Shown here piece by piece: positions 11,932 through 25,197 of a stretch of DNA of 64,000 nucleotides. Within the stretch, counting starts at the first letter, position 1; each line of letters starts with the position of its first letter. The stretch comes from Sipunculus nudus. Taxonomy: Eukaryota > Annelida > Sipuncula > Golfingiida > Sipunculidae. The stretch lies in the NCBI GenBank assembly GCA_026874595.1, contig CM049322.1, positions 59,896,886-59,960,885 of the forward strand, given 5' to 3'. The notes beneath the pieces are model-generated. The model saw nothing but the letters and a program-made list of their open reading frames with translations. It did not search any database and was not told the DNA's origin. The translations under genes and the position numbers were made by a program.

Positions 11932-13784
11932 GGACCCATGGGTCACGGCGCTCAGCTGATCGTGATTGGACTATAAATGTTTCTCCACTGTGATACTTTA
12001 TCGAGTTGATAAAGCTTATGAATATCATGGACATGTTGAGCAGTATAAAGGAATGTAATGTAATATGTGAGTAAATGATAAATGAAATTACCTGACTGAT
12101 GGATTAATAGAGTCAAATATAGTGGTTAATTTTTTATTTATTTAGGAGGGGTTGAAAATTGTGATATATTTGAGCAAATATGAATGCAATGACAGCAGTA
12201 ATAAGCAGTAGTAGAATGATGATAAGGCTATTTGTTGAAGGATCTAAAGTGTATGGTAGTCTGCAAGCTTTCAATTTGACAGATATGATGTTATGATTAA
12301 CTATGCTGATGAAGTGATTTATGAAATTGTGACTGTATGACACAATATCTCTTTAGTCTTGACAAGGTACATTATTGTGATGCCCAATATGTCTACATAT
12401 TACACAATATTGACATAATTTCTGGCATGTACATAGGTACCTATGGATGAATAGTTATACAAAATATTACAGTATGAATATATCGGATTCATCTTGTTCT
12501 TGCTTACTGAGGCTGACTTTGGGATGGGGTTCGGATAAGGGAAAAGTGAGGGCAGCACGAAGGTGGATGTAGAAATATTCTATTGTAATGTTTTTCATTT
12601 ATATAAGAACATGAAAAGCTAAGAGAAAAGGGGCCCTCCTACTTGGTTATAGTAAAGTTCTAAATATATGATTGCAAACTAATACTCTGACAAGACTGTC
12701 ATGAAGAAAAACAGTAAAAGTTTTGAGATACTTTGATGCATATGAAAATTTACAGATGGACAGGCAAGTGGACAGAATGGACTTATACCTTTATTTCACT
12801 TTCAAGGGAATAATGCATTTAAGTTTATATATAATCCTATTTTTTTTAAGCATATCCACTTTTCCCATTAAGAAGTTTTTATCTAAATCATTTTTTTATT
12901 TACAGGTTTTATAAATTTTTAATAAAAAAACCTGAAAATATAAGTTAAAATATTAGAATTGTTGCAAAAGTGAGGGGTGAGTGCAGGGCAGAGGGGAAGC
13001 CTGCTAGTAGTGGCCAAGCTGGGCCAAGGCAAGCTGCCTGGGGTGGGTTACATAATGCAAGTGAAGGCTGTACTACTAGGTGGGCTAGATGTAAACAACA
13101 CTTGACATGGTGTATGAAAACATGAATAAAAGCTATTCTTTCCAATCAATTTTTTTTAAATTTCAGATTTTAAAGATTAAATCCTTATGTATATATGCTG
13201 TGAAAATTAAATCAACAGTGCCAAAGTTGGACAAAATTTAAGGTATTGATTTTTTATTAATGCTAATAACTTGAAAAATTTGCAAAATTCAGATCTAATT
13301 TTGGGTAAACAATTGAATCTTACTTAAATAAAGTTATATTCCTGAAAAAAAGTCTCTAGGTTCAGCAATTCCCATTTTAGGTGAGTAAATATATTTCCTG
13401 ATTTTTAAAAAAATTGCATTATGTTTTGGCCAATAACTTCAAAATAATACCCAATACTGACCTAATATTTGGTATGTTCACAGAAAATGTATGAAAGAAT
13501 GTGAATACTAAATACGATCAAAAACAGATCAGTGGTTTTGATATTAGGCAGCCTTGAAGTGTAACAATGGCTTTTTTTATGGAAAACAGTTTTTTTTTCC
13601 TTAATATCTCGAAGGAACGAAGTCCGAATGACCCAATTTTCCGGTATGGTAGGAGATTTTGGGGACATCTAAAAATGCCAACAACCGGAGCATAGAGATG
13701 TGCACTGAATGACCTACAGTCATCAAAGTGGACTGCTTGACAAGTAAGGGAATACAACAAGAGCCTCCAATAAAAACTAGACAT

Positions 13785-16700
13785 TTCTTGGCACCGCAGG
13801 TGCCAGAGTATCCCCAGACATAGTAGGCCCCCCTTCTACAAGAACAGACCCCCATTTTTAGCAGCATATACTGACACTTGGCATATTTATTGTTTATTCC
13901 ATCTAACGATCCACAATCTTGTTGAAGATGTTGGTCCTGTGACCTTGATCTTTTTAAAGATGTGTCCTGTGACCTTGACCTTTGATCTCATAACCCCAAA
14001 ATCAATTTGGGTCTTGCTTTTCCAATGGGACATATGCAAGTCAAGTTTGAAATCTATACATCAATAAAGCAGGAATTATCATCAAGAAACTTATTTTTGG
14101 ACAGATGGCTCCTGTGACCTTCACCTTTGACCTTGTGACCTCAAAATTGATAGGGTTCTTCCTCTCTTGGCAGGAGAACTATATGTGCAAGATGAAAGAT
14201 ATGAGATGAAATGTTTGGCTGAAAATGCATCCACATCTTTTTAAAGATGTGTCCTGTGCCCTTGACCTTTGACCTCATGACCCCAAAATCAATTTTGGTC
14301 TTACTTTTCCAATGGGACATATACAAGTCAAGTTTGAAATCCATACATCAATAAAAGCAGGAATTATCATCAAGATACTAATTTTTGGACATATGGCTCC
14401 TGTGACCTTCATCTTTGACCTTGTGACCTCAAAATTGATAGGGGTCTTCCACTCTTGGCAGGTGAACTATATGTGCAAGATGAAAGATCTGAGATGAATT
14501 GTTTGGCTGAAAATGCATCCACAATCTTTTAAAAGAGGTTTCCTGTGACCTTGACCTTTGACCTCATGACCCCAAAATCAATTTGGGTCTTGCTTCTCTA
14601 ATGGGTCAATAACAAAGCCAAGTTTGAAATCCATACATCAGTAAAAGATGGAATTATCATCCAGAAACTAATTTTTGGACTGATGGCTCCTGTGACCTTC
14701 ACCTTTGACCTTGTGACCTCAAAATTGATAGGGTTCTTCCTCTCTTGGCAGGTGAACTATATGTGCAAGATGAGAGATCTGAGATGAAATGTTTGGCTGA
14801 AAATGCATCCACATCTTTTTAAAGATGTGACCTTGACCTTTGACCTCATGACCCCAAAATCAATTTGGGTCTTGCTTTTCCAATGGGACATATATAAGTT
14901 TGAAATCCATGCATCAATAAAAGCAGGAATTATCATCCAGAAACTAATTTTTGGACATATGGCTCCTGTGACCTTCAACTTTGACCTTGTGACCTCAAAA
15001 TTGATAGGGGTCTTCCACTCTTGGCAGGTGAACTATATGTGCAAGACGAAAGATCTGAGATGAATTGTTTGGCTGAAAATGCATCCACAATCTTTTTATA
15101 GAGGTTTCCTGTGACCTTGACCTTTGACCACATGACCTAAAATTCAATTCCGGTCTTGCTTTTCCAATGGGTCAAATACAAGTCAAGTTTGAAATCCAAA
15201 CTTCAATAAAAGAAGGAATTATCATCCAGAAACTTATTTTTGGACAGATGGCTCCTGTGACCTTCACCTTTGACCTTGTGACCTCAAAATTGATAGGGTT
15301 CTTCCTCTCTTGGCAGGAGAACTATATGTGCAAGATGAAAGATATGAGATGAAATGTTTGGCTGAAAGTGCATCCACATCTTTTTAAAGATGTGTCCTGT
15401 GCCCTTGACCTTTGACCTCATGACCCCAAACTCAATTTGGGTCTTGCTTTTCCAATGGGACATATATAAGTCAAGTTTGAAATCCATACATCAATAAAAG
15501 CAGGAATTATCATCCAGAAACTAATTTTTGGACATATGGCTCCTGTGACCTTCACCTTTGACCTTGTGACCTCAAAATTGATAGGGGTCTTCCACTCTTG
15601 GCAGGTGAACTATATGTGCAAGAGGAAAGATCTGAGATGAATTGTTTGGCTGAAAATGCATCCACAATCTTTTTAAAGAGGTTTCCTGTGACCTTGACCT
15701 TTGACCTCATGACCCCAAAATCAATTTAGGTCTTGCTTTTCTAATGGGTCAATAACAAAGCCAAGTTTGAAATCCATACATCAGTAAAAGATGGAATTAT
15801 CATCCAGAAACTAATTTTTGGACAGATGGCTCCTGTGACCTTCACCTTTGACCTTGTGACCTCAAAATTGATAGGGGTCTTCCTCTCTTGGCAGGTGAAC
15901 TATATGTGCAAGATGAAAGATCTGAGATGAAATGTTTGGCTGAAAATGCATCCTCATCTTTTTAAAGTTGTGTCCTGTGACTTTGACCTTTGACCTCATG
16001 ACCCCAAAATCAATTTGGGTCTTGCTTTTCCAATGGGACATATATAAGTCAAGTTTGAAATCCATACATCAATAAAAGCAGGAATTATCATCCAGAAACT
16101 AATTTTTGGACAGATGGCTCCTGTGACCTTCACCTTTGACCTTGTGACCTCAAAATTGACAGGGGTCTTCCACTCTTGGCAGGTGAACTATATGTGCAAG
16201 ATGAAAGATCTGAGATGAATTGTTTGGCTGAAAATGCATCCACAATCTTTTTAAAGAGGTTTCCTGTGACCTTGACCTTTGACCTCATGACCCCAAAATC
16301 AATTTGGGTCTTGCTTTTTCAATGGGACATATATAAGTCAAGTTTGAAATCCATACATCAATAAAAGCAGGAATTATCATCCAGAAACTAATTTTTGGAC
16401 AGATGGCTCCTGTGACCTTCACCTTTGACCTTGTGACCTCAAAATTGATAGGGGTCTTCCACTCTTGGCAGGTAAACTATATGTGCAAGATGAAAGATCT
16501 GAGATGAATTGTTTGGCTGAAAATGCATCCACAATCTTTTAAAAGAGGTTTCCTGTGACCTTGACCTTTGACCTCATGACCCCAAAATCAATTTGGGTCT
16601 TGCTTTTCCAATGGGACAAATACAAGTCAAGTTTGAAATCCATACATCAATAAAAGAAGGAATTATCATCCAGAAACTAATTTTTGAACAGATGGCTCCT

Positions 16701-17820
16701 GTGACCTTCACCTTTGACCTTGTGACCTCAAAACTGATACGGGTCTTCCTCTATTGGCTGGTGACTTATATGTGCAAGATGAAAGGTCTGAGATGAAATG
16801 TTTGGCTGAAAATGCATCCACAATCTTTTTAAAGATGTGTCCTGTGACCTTGACCTTTGACCTCATGACCCCAAAATCAATTGGAGTCTTGCTTTTTCAA
16901 TGGGACATATATAAGTCAAGTTTGAAATCAATACATCAATAAAAGCAGGAATTATCATCCAGAAACTAATTTTTGGACAGATAGCTCCTGTGGCCTTGAC
17001 CTTTGACCTTGTGACCCCAAAATTTATATGGATCATCCATTATTGGCAAGTGAGCTATATATTCAAGATGGAAGACCTGGGATGAAAGTTTGGCTTAAAA
17101 TGCATCCACAGTATCTTTTAAACTGCCAGTCCAGTGACCTTGACCTTTGACCTCATGACCCTAGAACCTATAGGGTTCTTACTTTAGTTGTGGGCCATAC
17201 ATAAGTCATGTTTGAAATCCATATGGCTATCAACACTGGAGATATCATAAGAGGTGTGTGATTTTCACCATATATGGCAATATTCAAGGTCAAGGCCACT
17301 ATCATAGGAAAGGTCATGACCCCAATTTAAATAAGCATCATCCAATAACCCATACCTATGTATATGCATAATATAAAAGAAATCTGTCCATTAGTTTTTG
17401 ACTTATAATGCTCACAGTGCTGTAAGGTGGCAATTTTGGGGGTATTAAACGGCACGAAGAAAGTAAAGAATAATAGGTGGCGCCACCAGTTTCTGGAACA
17501 TGACAACCCTATCCATGATCTTCCATCAACTTGATTTTGGGATAAATCCATGCAAGATTTCTTGAGATATTAAAGAATTTGTGGGATTTTCCCCAAAATT
17601 GGACCTATTCAAGGTCAAGGACACTCTCCTAGTAAAGGTCATGACCTCATTTTAAATAGGCGTCGTCCTCTTACCCATATCTATACATATACCAAGTTTG
17701 GTAAAGTTCTGTGAAATATTTTTTGGGTTATCGCGCCAACAAGATTCATATGCGGCGGCGGCAGCGGCGGGACCGGTATGAAAACATAGTATCCCCCGAC
17801 TTTGTCTGGGGATACAATCA
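13785..17820 (+). mobile_element. 4-kb non-autonomous element with a DR1-rich tandem core
   Basis: The left end has the hairpin TGGCACCGCAGGTGCCA (13789-13805) and GTATCCCCAGACA (13808-13820). The right end has a long hairpin (17789-17815) whose last arm, TGTCTGGGGATAC, is the inverted copy of the left GTATCCCCAGACA. A (GCGGCG) run lies just before it. Two other copies of the host repeat (near 41890-41930 and 62605-62650) read straight across this site without the insert, so this is an insertion. No transposase frame is visible. The tandem core is listed separately. Confidence 0.65.
13920..17180 (+). repeat. ~290-bp tandem repeat with TGACCTTTGACCT in nearly every unit
   Basis: There are about eleven units. 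Each half-unit carries TTGACCTTTGACCTCATGAC or a variant (CTTCACCTTTGACCTTGTGA), followed by the phrase AAATCAATTTGGGTCTTGCT or TTGATAGGGGTCTTCC. TGACCTTTGACCT is two AGGTCA half-sites spaced by one base (DR1) on the opposite strand. Near-perfect copies occur at about 14265, 14553, 14839, 15407, 15695, 15985, 16275, 16560, 16850, 16998 and 17141. The small open frames here are repeat by-products. Confidence 0.9.
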
Positions 17821-18526
17821 ATAACTAGCCTAATTTTGCAGCTTTTATTTTCAAATTTCAGATTTTAACAAGTTAAATCCTCATGTATACATGCTGTGAA
17901 AATTAAATCCACAGTAAACGTGCCGTGGCCAAAGTTGGGCAAAATTTAAGGTACCAATTTTATATTTTTGCCAATATTTAAAAAAATTTAACAGATTTTG
18001 ATCTAATTTTTGATATACAATTAAATATTGATTAATTAAAGTTGCATTACTGGAAAAAAGTCCCTACCTTTAACACTTTTGGTCTTAAGTTTCCAAATAT
18101 CTTCCTGATTTTTTTACAAAGTCCATTATGTTTGGGCCCATAACTTTTTTAAATTATATAATACTGACTTAATATCTGGCATGTACATAGGAACTATATA
18201 GAGGAATATTTATGGTAAATATGAAGAAAACCAGATGAGTGGTTTTGATATTAGGCAGTCCTGAAGTGTGAAAATAGATTTCTAATAAAAAATTGAGGTT
18301 TTTCCTTAATATCTCGAAGGAACGAAGTCCTACTGACCCAATTTTTGGCATGGTAGGAGATTTTGGGGACATCTAACTGTATGGTGAATTTCAGATTCTT
18401 AGGTCCAACGGTGTCGAAACATGCCAGTCTTACGGATGGACATCCGGACTGACGGACAGACAGACACACGACGGACAATGGACCACGACTAAAGCTCAGA
18501 TGATTTATAGTCAGCTGAGCTAAAAA

Positions 18527-18967
18527 TGAGGGCACTGCAGTTCACATGTGACCTGATGATAAACCCGATTCGCTTAAAATGCAAACCAAGTTTTTTCAAA
18601 CAGGTGAAAGATATAGTTCTAATAATCTGGGAATTCTGCATCTAAACATTGTGTCCAGACACCCCCCCCCCCCCAGAGCCAGGTCAGTTGCCATCCTGAT
18701 GTCTGGACCCCACCTGTTTGTACTGAGTGACCTCTTGACTTGGCTGCTGAAACTCAGCATGTTGTCAAATCTGTTTTCAAATACAGAAAGCCTTTTTCAA
18801 TCGGCTACAATGCTTTTTTAAAACTGTATTTACCCAATCTATTCTTATAAAACTGGCAGAACCTTACCATAGAATAATTCTTGCAAAGTTTAAACCAATC
18901 AGCTTAACAGTTTCATCATAAATCAGTGTATAAGCTAGAAGAGTTTAAAATTACATTTTCGCTTGTA
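18527..18967. repeat. dispersed repeat shared with 28236-28685
   Basis: The stretch GTTCACATGTGACCTGATGA, TAAACCC, CTGGGAATTCTGCATCTAAA, GTGACCTCTTGACTTGGCTG and the TTACATTTTCGCTTGTAA end is nearly the same as 28236-28685. A C-run (about 18661-18674) expands one copy. There is no coding support. Confidence 0.8.
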
Positions 18968-18973
18968 AACAAG

Positions 18974-21613
18974 AAACCCATGGGTCACGGCACTCAGCTG
19001 ATATATATGAAAAAATAATATGATTTTGAATTGAGGCACATGCTGGTTTTGTGTGGTAATAATTATAAGCTGTGTTATGAGTTGTTGGTGTTTAGCTTAT
19101 GTATGATTTTGATAGTATCTTTGGAGACAGGGAAGAGGATTTATTTCATTTATTTTATTAACAAATGGAGTGCTATTGTCACACAGATTCTGACTTGGCC
19201 ATACAACTTATAAGCAGCACATATAATAAAAGAGTTTAACTATTTATTAAAATTTAATAACAAATATTGTGCCAATATAATTTTTATTTTAAAAAAATAA
19301 GAAGAAAAATCATATTTTTTTTTTAATAAAATATAATAGAAATGATTATTGAAATAATATTATAGAATATATTCATGAATGCATTCATGAATACATTTTG
19401 AAAGTATCTGCACTGGTATTCAAATACTTTCAATTTTACCTGAATTCCCATTCTTATGCAATAAAATTTTTTAATGCAGTACATATTCATATTTGTATTC
19501 AAATAAATTTGCAAAGCATTCGCACCATGTCTAGTATTTATTCAGTTTTAGCCAAACAATGATGTTGAGAATCAAGAATATACAAAATTCACAAATTTAA
19601 ATAATGTTCATAAGTACCTGGTTTTATGGCTTTTATTTATATTAAAAAAAAATAAATGTAATATATTCACTTTGGACTACTTTCACATCGATCTACACAC
19701 TAGACACAGTAGGAATCTAGATTAATATTATCAACTGCATCTTTGTCTATCATTAATTTCCTTCATATGATCCCTATTGATTAGTTATGAATAATATGAT
19801 TTATTTTTTTATCATTAAAATTTCACTAAAAAATACCATAGGTGACTGCATGGTGTTATTTGGAATAACATTGACATTGACATTCTATCCATCCATACAA
19901 GATTCTTACATCATCAGTAACTGCAAGTTAATTTTCTGTTACTTATCAACTAACAAATTCCTTTTCTATTAATTTTTCTTTAATCTGTTATAAAAAAACT
20001 AATACAAAATTATTAATTTATTGTTTATTGTTATGTTGTTTTTCAAAACAACTACTAGATGAGTTGGGTTGGACACTGTAATCAACTGTGGCTGGGCATT
20101 AGCTGCCTGGCTGCCCCAGTGTATGCTTCGCTCAAGCATGCATAATCTGATGAAAGGTCAACAAGGTCAACATACAGGTGACTGAAGAGGGGCTGGATTA
20201 AGCCTGGGTCTGACATGGTCTCATAAAAACATTAATAAAAGCTACAATATTTGGCCAATTTCTTTCAGCTTTCTAAACTACAAAGATGAAATCCTTATGT
20301 GTGCATGATATGAAAATTATATCAACAGTGCTCTCAGGAAACAAACGTGCCATGGTCAAATTTGAGCAAAATTTAAGGTACTAATTTTATATTTATACTA
20401 ATAACTTATAAAATTTGAAAAATTCAGAACTAATTCTTGGTATTCAATTGAATCTTGATATAATAATGTTACAGCCCTGACAGAAAATCTCTAGCTTCAG
20501 CAATCCTCTTGTTAAGGGAGTAAATATATTTCTTGATTTTTTAAAAAGTGCATTATGTTAGGGCCTATAACTTAAAACAATTACGCAATACTTACATCAT
20601 TTCTGGCATGTGCATAGCAAATGTATAGAAAAATATGTATATTATATATGATCAAAGTCAGATCAGTGGTTTTGATATTAGGCAGTCTTACAGTGTAACA
20701 ATGGGGTTTTTTTTATGGAAAAATGAAGTTTTTCATTAATATTTCGAAGGAATTAAGTCCTAGTGATCAAATTCTTGGCATGGTTGGGGATTTTGGAGAC
20801 ATCTAACTGTATGCTAAATTTAAGGAACTTAGAGCTGAAGCTGGGTAGCTGAGCTCTAGCAAACTGCATAACACTAGCTTGATGTAAACTTGATGTGACA
20901 TGGTTTTTGATCAACTGGTTTCAAATTTTTGGTGTTAACAGACAAAGTGCTAACAAAAACATGCTGTGAAAATTAAATCCACAGTACTAACAGGAAAAAA
21001 ACGTGCCATGGTCAAACTTGGGCAAAATTTAAGGTACCAATTTTATATTTTTGCCAATATTTAAAAAAAATTTAACAGATTTTGATCTAATTTTTGGTAT
21101 ACAAATAAATTTTGATCAATTAAAGTTGTATTACTGAAAAAAAGTCCCTACCTTAAACACTTTTGGTCTAAGTGACCAAATATCTTTCCTGATTTTTTTA
21201 CAAAGTCCATTATGTTTGGGCCCACAACTTTTTTAAATTAAATAATAATGACTTAATTTCTGGCATGTACATAGGAACTATATAGGGGAATATTTATGGT
21301 AAATATGAAGAAAACCAGATGAGTGGTTTTGATATTAGGCAGTCCTGAAGTGTGAAAATAGATTTCTAATAAAAAATTGAGGTTTTTCCTTAATATCTCA
21401 AAGGAATGAAGTCCTATTGACCCAATTTTTGGCATGGTAGGAGATTTTGGGGACATCTAACTGTATGGTGAATTTCAGATTTGTAGGTCCAATGGTGTCA
21501 AAACGTGCCAGTCTTAAGGACGGACATCCGGACGGACAGACGGACAGATGGACGGATGACGGACAATGGACCACGACTATAGCTCAGATAACTTATAGTC
21601 AGCTGAGCTAAAA
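18974..21613 (+). mobile_element. GACCCATGGGTC-type element, copy 3 (~2.6 kb)
   Basis: The head AACCCATGGGTC plus CACTCAGCTGA and the tail AGCTCAG..TTATAGTCAGCTGAGCTAAAA (about 21586-21613) define it. A GACGGACAGACGGACAGA run lies before the tail. It shares long stretches with the element at 37602-39870 (for example GGCACATGCTGGTTTTGTG and GACATCTAACTGTATG), so the two are copies of one subfamily. The 3' half also contains a second internal copy of the ~700-bp 3' module (20280-20900 and 20940-21613). Confidence 0.7.
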
Positions 21614-22118
21614 ACACATCAATGTAGGTGGTGCCACCAATACCTCAAAATCATATATGACATATGTAACAAACATTGGTATAAAATTTGGTGATTATAG
21701 CTCTAGCCGTTTCTGAGATTTTAATTTTAGTGTGCTTTTTGGACATATGACTAAGTTCAACCTCCTGTAACTCGGCCAAAAATCTCTGAACTGCAACCAT
21801 TCGAACAAACTTGAGAGAAATTGTTCCAGGGATCATTTCTGTGAAATATTGGAAAATTTGGGTGGACAGTTTCGGAGAAGAAGATTTTTAAAGCTTTTTT
21901 AGCTTTTTCCCTATAAAATCTAAAAAAATGCAGTTAGAAAAAAAATAAACAAAATCTGATAGAGTTTTCAGATGACTGATTATTTGTAAAAAATTTGGTG
22001 ATGCTAGTTCCTGTCATTTTTGAGATAGCTATGGTTAACGTACAGACAACACACAACCCACGACATATACGACGGACACCGCCGCACCATCGCATAAGCT
22101 CACATGTTCGCTAAAAAC
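21612..22118. repeat. dispersed repeat ending GCATAAGCTCACATGTTCGC
   Basis: It starts AACACATCAATGTAGGTGGT with a GGTGGTGCCACC motif and ends CACCATCGCATAAGCTCACA then TGTTCGCTAAAAA. A second copy is at 28688-29200. The end resembles the GCTAAAA end of the other family but lacks its inverted repeat. Confidence 0.7.
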
Positions 22119-23122
22119 TGTGTTGTCAACTACAAACCCCCATATGAATGACTCAAAATTGTTTGCTGATGTCACTGGTTATACTAACATCACTTGCTTC
22201 ATAGGAACATCATAGATTATCCTCTCTCTGTAGTAACGCTTTTCATGACACACTGATTTGATCAAAGACAAACCACTGGGGCACAGGTTCAAAGATTAAC
22301 TTCGGGGGACCTCCATTCATGTGTGGTCGTGTGAACAATTCGTGGCCTAGCCAGGGCTCAGGGTTGGCCCAGGGTCCTCCAAAACACCACCAATTAAACA
22401 AACATTGGTGGAAGTGGCGGCAACTTCACGCATGTTCAATCAACCGACCGGAAAGTGCTGGTCAGTGAGTAGCTCAATGAGTGCCCACATTAGGCAGGTC
22501 AATATATCTCTTTGGTCAGGAAAAACTGCCCGTAATCCAAAATAGCCAGATGGTCGTATTTCACAGGTTTTATCTATACATAACATAACGAAATTTAGAA
22601 AGGGACTGCTATCCAGTGGTTGTAATAGCCAGTTGCCTGCATTTCACAGGTGGTCGTTCAAACAGGTTGGACTGTTCAATGAAAAGTTGAGGATGTGTTG
22701 GGTATCTCAACATGTTGACTTTGATATACACAGAAATATTGACTGTATTATGTTGAAAAGACTTAAACCAGACCTTTAATTAACACATACAAGTGTAACC
22801 AGAGTGGTTTGTAACAGTCACACAAGGTTCAACACCTGCTGGTCTAACTGGTTCAATTTACAAACAGTTAAACCTTATTGTGCTCAACATGTGGTGAATT
22901 ATTATTGAAGTTATGTCTCAAGCAATAAGTTACTACATGATGTAGTTACTCCAGTATGTTTATCATGTGATAACTTAAATGGAAGTCTTGCAGAAACCTC
23001 CCAACCTGGGGTTAATATAAAAGCCTAGCAGCAAGCAGGTTCTACTGATCAAGGTTACATACACACACACACACAAGTTATATATGAAAAACTCATTCTG
23101 AAGAGAGACATGTAATACTTAC
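22119..23122 (-). other. intron sequence with no clear feature
   Basis: This is part of the 13.7-kb intron between exons I and J. GTCGT/CACAGG motifs near 22500-22690 hint at a worn MITE, but its ends could not be defined. A short (CA)n is near 23061-23076. Confidence 0.4.
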
Positions 23123-23171
23123 CTATAGATGTTCCTAGACTGTCATTTCCAAAGTGTTCATATACAAACAG
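23123..23171 (-). CDS. SLC37A2: SLC37A2-like, exon I (short, 16 codons)
   Basis: This 49-bp minus-strand exon has acceptor atattttcag and donor gtaagtatt. It encodes LFVYEHFGNDSLGTSI plus one base. The sequence is only moderately conserved in the family (compare FLYNYIGQDGIASSI in the same place), but length, phases (0 to 1) and order between exons H and J all fit. The low conservation makes this the least certain internal exon. Confidence 0.88.
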
Positions 23172-24216
23172 CTGAAAATATATATATAAAAAATAAAAAC
23201 ATAATTCAGCAAATAATATTAATAATCTGTAAATTCATAGGCTTCATCCAACTGATATGTCTGAAAGTTTGAAAAATTTATGAGATATATATGTGATGCA
23301 GTCAGACAGGATAGAAAATGACCATTTATAAACAATGTAAAAAAAAAGCTGATCTGTACAATGGCTAAACTTTTAGTTGTCATTGTAGGGTGCCCCCTTG
23401 TGGCTGTAGCAAAATCTACTGTTTGTAATTTGAATGCCTTGGCATAACTAACATATGGTGTGTAACTGCATTCTTCAGATAAAATGCAATGCCATTTAGA
23501 CTACTTCTCCACTGAGTGAGATCTCTAAGGAAAATTGATAATTTACTCAGCATTCCTTGTCATTGCATCACAGCATAACTTGGTGAGCTCAGAGTTAGAA
23601 AATTGTATGTTATTATTTAGTTGTGAATTCTTTTGTTGATGATACACATGTAAAATTACATGAGCATGCCCTGGGGACCAGAAAATTCTATTAGTCACAT
23701 GACACCAGGTGTCCTTAAAATTTATTTCTATTTATTAAACCATTCACTTTCACACTAAAGACAGAGCATGATTCATTACCAGGATAGTTAGTTGAAGTTT
23801 TTGATACTGATTAATTAATAACTTCATGCATAAGAAAATTTAGAAAAGATGTTGAATGAAGCCAGTTATAGTAGGTATCACAAAACCCCTGATAATTAGG
23901 TGGCTTAGCATTTTTCACCGACCTGAACTGAGCAAATTACTATGATTTCATAAAGTCAAATTGTCACTTTCAATTTATTATATGACAATGAAATATATAT
24001 AGCAACAAAGGGAAAATTCCATCATTTCTAATATTATATTTATAGGTTCATATGTGCAAACAAGTTGTTTTGTGACCCCCGTGGAAAGAAATGCTGTATT
24101 CTATGGTCTTTCACAGATGTGCCCTGGACACAAATTTGTAAATTACATTATATTAATGTCAACTCCTTATGCTTCACCATCATATAATTTTATTGACACT
24201 ATGTACTACATGTTTA

Positions 24217-24631
24217 ATAATTATTTTTTTTTTGGTGGAGGTAACTGCCTCCATTTTTTAATGCTAACGTAACTACGTATATGTGCATCTGCAGAATTCC
24301 ATTCCAGTTTAGGACTTCATGACAGGGCAGTATCACACGCGTCCTCTCATTTTATATCCTGGCATCAACCAGGCCTGGTGACTACTGCACCTGCTGTCCC
24401 TGGGTACATAATCATTCCCATTGCTGGGTCATACCATCGAGGAACCCCCAAAAGGTGCATTCGTTTGTGAGTGAAAAAAGGCCCTAGGGCACTGCCTTCC
24501 CATTTAAACTGCAGAGCACTCTACCTAGGTGGAGGCCGACCGTGCAAAATCTCACCGCATCGGCTGAGATTCAAACTCACGAACTCCTGGCTTTGAATCC
24601 TGTGCGCTACCCCTTAGCCACCGAAGCCGGT
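24217..24631 (-). mobile_element. tRNA-derived SINE, full copy with target-site duplication
   Basis: On the minus strand it starts with a tRNA-like head: ACCGGCTTCGGTGGCTAAGG contains an A-box-like TGGCTAAGGGG, and GAGTTTGAATCTC is a B-box-like sequence. A ~330-bp body follows and it ends in an A-tail (poly-T at about 24222-24233 on the plus strand). The 10-bp direct repeat TACATGTTTA flanks it at 24207-24216 and 24632-24641, as expected from LINE-driven retroposition. Related copies are at 8856-9197 and 51978-52352. Confidence 0.88.
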
Positions 24632-25111
24632 TACATGTTTAGTTTAATTACTCACCAGCAATGATCAATAAATATGCAGAAAGTACATTCAGTATTTTCT
24701 TAAAACATCATGATCACACATAATTACACCATAAAAATGTTTATCACACCTTCTGACATAAGCCATATGATCCTAATAAGACATTTTTTATATTAAGGAA
24801 AGTCCCAGTAACAATGTTTTCTAATGGGAAGAGATCAGACACAAACAATGCCCCTCCTTACACCTTACAGTAGACTCGTTAGCCTCAGGTTACAGGAGAA
24901 GTGTTATGGTCAAAGCCCTGGCTGTCTATGAAACCTTAAACATTTAAAGCTAAAGATTCCTTATGCAAACCCAGCATGTGGAGTGTGGATATAAATAAAT
25001 CAGGTGAGTTCCATATGAGGGGATCCAGCTTGTGGATGTGTGTCCAACAAAACCAAACACTGATATCAAAATTCCACAATCTGCAGAATGGTAGCTTAAC
25101 TGAGAACTTAC

Positions 25112-25197
25112 CACTGGGGCCCCTGTAACCAGCATTACAACACAGGTCAGGGCCCTGGCACCTGTGTAATCTGAGAATACTCCTGCAGCGATGCCAC
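25112..25197 (-). CDS. SLC37A2: SLC37A2-like, exon H (GIAAGVFSDYTGARA)
   Basis: This 86-bp minus-strand exon has acceptor ctcctgcag and donor gtaagttc. It encodes (G)GIAAGVFSDYTGARALT then CVVMLVTGAPV. The AGxxSDYTxxRAxTC motif is the MFS loop between helices 8 and 9 as found in SLC37A2. It starts in phase 1 and ends in phase 0. An overlapping minus-strand open frame at 24950-25213 runs through the donor into intron and is not the true product. Confidence 0.96.

Larger units (their letters stand above)
11933..18527 (+). mobile_element. GACCCATGGGTC-headed element, copy 2, split by a nested 4-kb element
   Basis: The head GACCCATGGGTC (11933-11944) plus GCTCAGCTGA and the tail AGCTCAG...TCAGCTGAGCTAAAAA (18492-18527) belong to the same family as the copy at 18974-21613. 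Removing the nested DR1-rich element (about 13785-17820) leaves about 2.5 kb, similar to that copy. Before the tail there is a run of ACGGACRGACGGAC-like repeats typical of the family. Confidence 0.55.

Noticed and set aside
24540-24631. possible tRNA gene on the minus strand
   Set aside because: A- and B-box-like motifs are present, but the sequence continues into a SINE body with an A-tail and target duplication, so it is a tRNA-derived SINE head.
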